The notes beneath the pieces were generated by a model that saw nothing but the letters and a program-made list of their open reading frames with translations, was not told where the DNA came from and did not search any database. Of a stretch of DNA of 7,680 nucleotides, positions 5,644 through 7,680 are shown piece by piece. Source of the DNA: CAYUNA01 sp047629355 (GTDB lineage Bacteria; Bacteroidota; Bacteroidia; Chitinophagales; Saprospiraceae). Positions within the stretch are counted from its first letter, which is position 1; each line of letters starts with the position of its first letter. Position numbers and translations under genes: made by a program. The stretch lies in assembly GCA_047629355.1 (NCBI GenBank), contig JBLHWU010000275.1, positions 1 through 7,680 on the forward strand, written 5' to 3'.

Positions 5644-5743
5644 GCTGGCTTTTGCTAAGGAATGTGCAAAAAGTAAGTTGTAAGGTAAAATAAAATAATA
5701 AATTAGCCATTTATAGTCTGCACTTTTTCCTTCTAAAAACCTT

Positions 5744-5782
5744 AAAAAATAAGTCCATAACGGGGCTGTGCACTTATTTTTT
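5744..5782. terminator. Bidirectional terminator-like hairpin
   Basis: Perfect 11-bp arms AAAAAATAAGT (5744-5754) and ACTTATTTTTT (5772-5782) with a GC-rich 17-base loop, T-rich on both strands. It could end the transcript from the permease/ATPase genes. The left arm plus six bases recurs as a direct repeat at 6095-6111 with one mismatch. The stem is A-T-rich, so terminator efficiency is uncertain. Confidence 0.45.
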
Positions 5783-5834
5783 AAATTTTTTACAAGAAAA
5801 AATTACGGCGCATTATGGCTCAATTTATTAAATT

Positions 5835-5998
5835 CGTTTCACTAATTCTACTTTGGCACTTTAAAATGGGGCATTTGTTTTCTTGATTGATGTTCTTTTT
5901 TCTTTAAAAAAAAGAACCAAAAATTCAAAACTTGCGATATTTTGGCTAAAATCTCTAAAATCGTACAACGCTAAAGTGCCAAAGTAGCATTAGAAACG
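5835..5998. repeat. 164-bp fold-back (MITE-like) element with 16-bp perfect inverted arms
   Basis: CTACTTTGGCACTTTA (5848-5863) recurs exactly inverted at 5972-5987, and the match extends outward through CGTTTC (5835-5840) and GAAACG (5993-5998) with small gaps. At its centre is a second inverted repeat, GTTCTTTTTT (5892-5901) with AAAAAAGAAC (5908-5917). It encodes no protein. This design fits a miniature inverted-repeat element or a dispersed intergenic hairpin; mobility is inferred from form only, and no target duplication is clear. Confidence 0.6.
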
Positions 5999-6024
5999 CG
6001 AAATAAATAATCTTACATTTTTGA

Positions 6025-6118
6025 GAGGATATTTAGTCCATAGATTTCACTTTTAAAGTGAAATCTATGTTGATATAATGAGCACTTTTCAAGTAAAAAA
6101 TAAGTACATAATATCCTC
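6025..6118. repeat. Second fold-back unit with a 31-bp palindrome
   Basis: GAGGATATT (6025-6033) and AATATCCTC (6110-6118) form a 9-bp outer inverted repeat. Between them, 6039-6069 is a palindrome with 15-bp perfect arms around one central base (left arm CATAGATTTCACTTT). The unit also contains 6095-6111, a near copy of 5744-5760. The palindrome could be a cruciform, an RNA hairpin or a regulator site; no T-run follows it on either strand. Confidence 0.6.
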
Positions 6119-6329
6119 GCCTGCTCCTATAGGGCAAGAATCTCCAGTTATTTTTTCGCATTCCTAACACCAGTTATTCAAGTTTTTTTTTAAAAAAAAA
6201 TCTATTGAAAATATTTTCTAAAATTTCACCTGATTACTTACCACGTGTTACTCACTTGTTAACTATTTTTCAGAAAGACTCAAAAATTGAATTTTGCTTT
6301 ACCTTGCCACTAAATTAAAATACAATCAA

Positions 6330-7487
6330 ATGCACCTACTCAAGTATTCACTCATTTACTTGCTTTTTTTCATCACCTCTTGTACTGGACAAAACGACAA
6401 AAGTCCGAGAGAAAACAACCAGGTGAAGCCTGCTCCTATTTTTGATGATTTGCAACTGGAGGGAAACGAATGGATGAATAAATTATACATTCATCCACAT
6501 CCAGAAGGTTCGCAGCCAGAGTCAAATTTAAAAATAGGGGAATATGTCCGCGAAGTATTTCAAGATACAAAAGGTAATCTTTGGTTTGGTACTTTGTCCA
6601 AAGGCGTGGCGCGGTTTGATGGAAAATCATTGACTTATTTTTCTAGAGAACAGGGATTGGGAGACAATCAGATTAATGAAATTGCAGAAGATAACAACGG
6701 GTATTTGTGGTTTGCGACAACCAACGGCGTTTCGGTTTATGATGGGAAATATTTCACGACCTTTCGGGTAGAAGATGGATTAAGTGACAATAGCACTTGG
6801 AGCATTTTAGTAGATAGTAACGGTAGCATTTGGGTCGGTACGATAAAAGGTATTTGTCGCTATGATGGAACTACTTTTTCTGCTTTTCCGCTTCCGAAAG
6901 CGGCGATAGAAAATCCAACAGCTCGATTTTCAACCAACTTAGTATGGGATATTAAGGAAGATTCGAAAGGCAATATTTGGTTTGGAACAGACGGCGTTGG
7001 TGTGGTTAAATATGATGGGGAAATGTTTACGCATTTGACTAAAAAAGATGGTTTGAATACCAATAATATACGAAGTATTTTAGAAGATTCCAAAGGCAAT
7101 ATTTGGTTTGGGGCAAGTGAATCGCGCGTGCAAAAAGTGGATAAACCCAACTTCTTTGTGGATACACAAGATGGTGGATTGAGTCGTTGGGATGGAAGTT
7201 CTTTTACTAAGTTCCCTGAAATACATGGTTTATTTGCAAAAGATATAGGGCGGATTTATGAAGACAAAGCCGGAAATATTTGGGTGGCATCAAAGCACAA
7301 TGGCGTCTATCGGTATGATGGCGAAAAATTCACCAACTTCATGGAAAACAGCGGAGTTACGCAGTATAACTGCGTGCAAAGCATTTTAGAAGATGACCAA
7401 GGAACGCTTTGGCTTGGATTTTCTGGAGGACTTTTCCGATTGGAAGAAGGAAAATTTACACATATTTTAACGGACGGCCCTTGGTAG
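6330..7487 (+). CDS. Lipoprotein with a seven-repeat Reg_prop beta-propeller
   Basis: A 385-residue predicted lipoprotein. The first 18 residues are a lipoprotein signal peptide, with a charged start, a hydrophobic run and the lipobox ITSC (cleavage before C18). This decides the start at ATG 6330 over the in-frame TTG at 6294. After a ~50-residue linker, seven repeats of the two-component regulator propeller type occupy residues ~72-380, each with the pattern I.ED..GN(I/L)WFGT..G..RYDG..F (WFGT near 85, WFAT near 127, WVGT near 168, WFGT near 217, WFGA near 258, WVAS near 318, WLGF near 361). Seven repeats suffice for one propeller. In hybrid two-component sensors such repeats form the periplasmic sensor, usually about fourteen followed by a Y_Y_Y domain and kinase; here neither follows. 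A surface or periplasmic binding role is inferred and the ligand is unknown. Repeat 5 has an insertion (~266-280). Confidence 0.85.
   Translation: MHLLKYSLIYLLFFITSCTGQNDKSPRENNQVKPAPIFDDLQLEGNEWMNKLYIHPHPEGSQPESNLKIGEYVREVFQDTKGNLWFGTLSKGVARFDGKSLTYFSREQGLGDNQINEIAEDNNGYLWFATTNGVSVYDGKYFTTFRVEDGLSDNSTWSILVDSNGSIWVGTIKGICRYDGTTFSAFPLPKAAIENPTARFSTNLVWDIKEDSKGNIWFGTDGVGVVKYDGEMFTHLTKKDGLNTNNIRSILEDSKGNIWFGASESRVQKVDKPNFFVDTQDGGLSRWDGSSFTKFPEIHGLFAKDIGRIYEDKAGNIWVASKHNGVYRYDGEKFTNFMENSGVTQYNCVQSILEDDQGTLWLGFSGGLFRLEEGKFTHILTDGPW
6957..7111 (+). repeat. Near-identical DNA in two propeller repeats
   Basis: The 29 bases at 6957-6985 and at 7083-7111 (starting GAAGATTC, ending ATTTGGTTTGG) differ at one position. 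They encode the EDSKGNIWFG core of repeats 4 and 5. The other repeats use different codons for the same motif, so these two probably arose from a recent duplication or gene conversion. Confidence 0.6.
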
Positions 7488-7491
7488 GTTT

Positions 7492-7680
7492 TTATGGATA
7501 TTGCTCAATCAAATCAAACTGCCACAAATGATACCGAAAGTGCATATAGTGAAACAATTCAACGTCCTCAAAAGACATTTCTCCCATAAATGAACCATAA
7601 GGCGTGTACGCTTGATTGGCGTCCCAAAAATCATAAAACCGCTGAACTGCAGCTGGAATTTGAGCAATTGCTTCTTCAAG
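7492..7680 (-). CDS. C-terminal part of a DUF1569/DinB-like protein (partial)
   Basis: The 3' end of a leftward gene whose 5' part lies beyond the right edge; 62 residues and a TAA stop (7492-7494) are visible. The fragment ends with SFEDVELFHYMHFRYHLWQF followed by DLIEQYP. The layout of an aromatic/Gly stretch, then a helix with two spaced His residues and a closing W/RQF, resembles the C-terminal helix of DUF1569 proteins (commonly HxxHHxxQFG) in the DinB-like four-helix-bundle superfamily, where such His residues may bind metal. Here one of the usual paired His residues is Tyr or Arg. It is convergent with the propeller lipoprotein, with a 4-base gap between stops. The gene is well supported; the family call is tentative. 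Confidence 0.6.
   Translation of the reverse strand, partial: LEEAIAQIPAAVQRFYDFWDANQAYTPYGSFMGEMSFEDVELFHYMHFRYHLWQFDLIEQYP

Larger units (their letters stand above)
5524..6329. other. 806-nt intergenic region without a supported gene
   Basis: Besides the hairpins and fold-back units listed separately, no open frame here looks like a protein. The sequence is AT-rich with scattered A and T runs. The stretch 6120-6329, directly before the lipoprotein gene, shows no clear TAnnTTTG promoter; TACCTTG near 6300 is only a partial match. Confidence 0.6.

Noticed and set aside
6078..6167. 29-codon plus-strand frame starting MSTFQV
   Set aside because: Too short, overlaps the 6025-6118 fold-back unit, and has no other support.

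Overview
The window looks like a chromosomal segment of a Bacteroidetes (Bacteroidota) bacterium, possibly from the Saprospiraceae side. The grounds are indirect: start codons without clear Shine-Dalgarno sequences, two minus-strand promoters of the Bacteroidetes type (TTG/TTTG, 19-20 nt, TAnnTTTG), a stand-alone lipoprotein made of Reg_prop (two-component regulator propeller) repeats, a TPR-like protein of a type I associate with Bacteroidetes, and AT-rich intergenic DNA full of fold-back repeats. No rRNA, tRNA, transposase or CRISPR array is visible.

Layout. Positions 1-1132 hold no convincing protein gene. They hold a series of GC-rich inverted repeats in AT-rich DNA, best read as structured RNA on the minus strand: a promoter at 851-881, a three-way-junction fold (749-813), a four-way-junction fold (539-673), and two copies of an 88-nt module (15-102 and 422-510), each ending on the minus strand in an intrinsic terminator. 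A further multi-branch fold (227-319) and a long imperfect hairpin (109-195) lie between the two copies. Next come a plus-strand helical-repeat protein (1133-2602), whose first 400 bases differ sharply in GC from the rest, and a convergent minus-strand protein of unknown function (2585-3106) with its own promoter (3183-3213).

Positions 3368-5523 encode two parts of an ABC importer of the nitrate/sulfonate/taurine type: a permease with an unusual extracytoplasmic loop and two extra C-terminal helices, and its ATPase. No substrate-binding protein is present. A 236-nt gap between them carries the apparent 3' end of a lost gene (4505-4639) and a perfect 20-bp palindrome.

Positions 5524-6329 are intergenic and consist mostly of nested inverted repeats, including a 164-bp element with 16-bp perfect inverted arms and a 31-bp near-perfect palindrome. 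A Reg_prop lipoprotein (6330-7487) follows. The window ends in the 3' part of a minus-strand gene that resembles the DUF1569/DinB-like fold (7492-7680).

How the genes relate: the permease and ATPase very probably form one transporter. The other genes show no functional link visible here. The part most likely to hold something undescribed is the minus-strand RNA region at the left.
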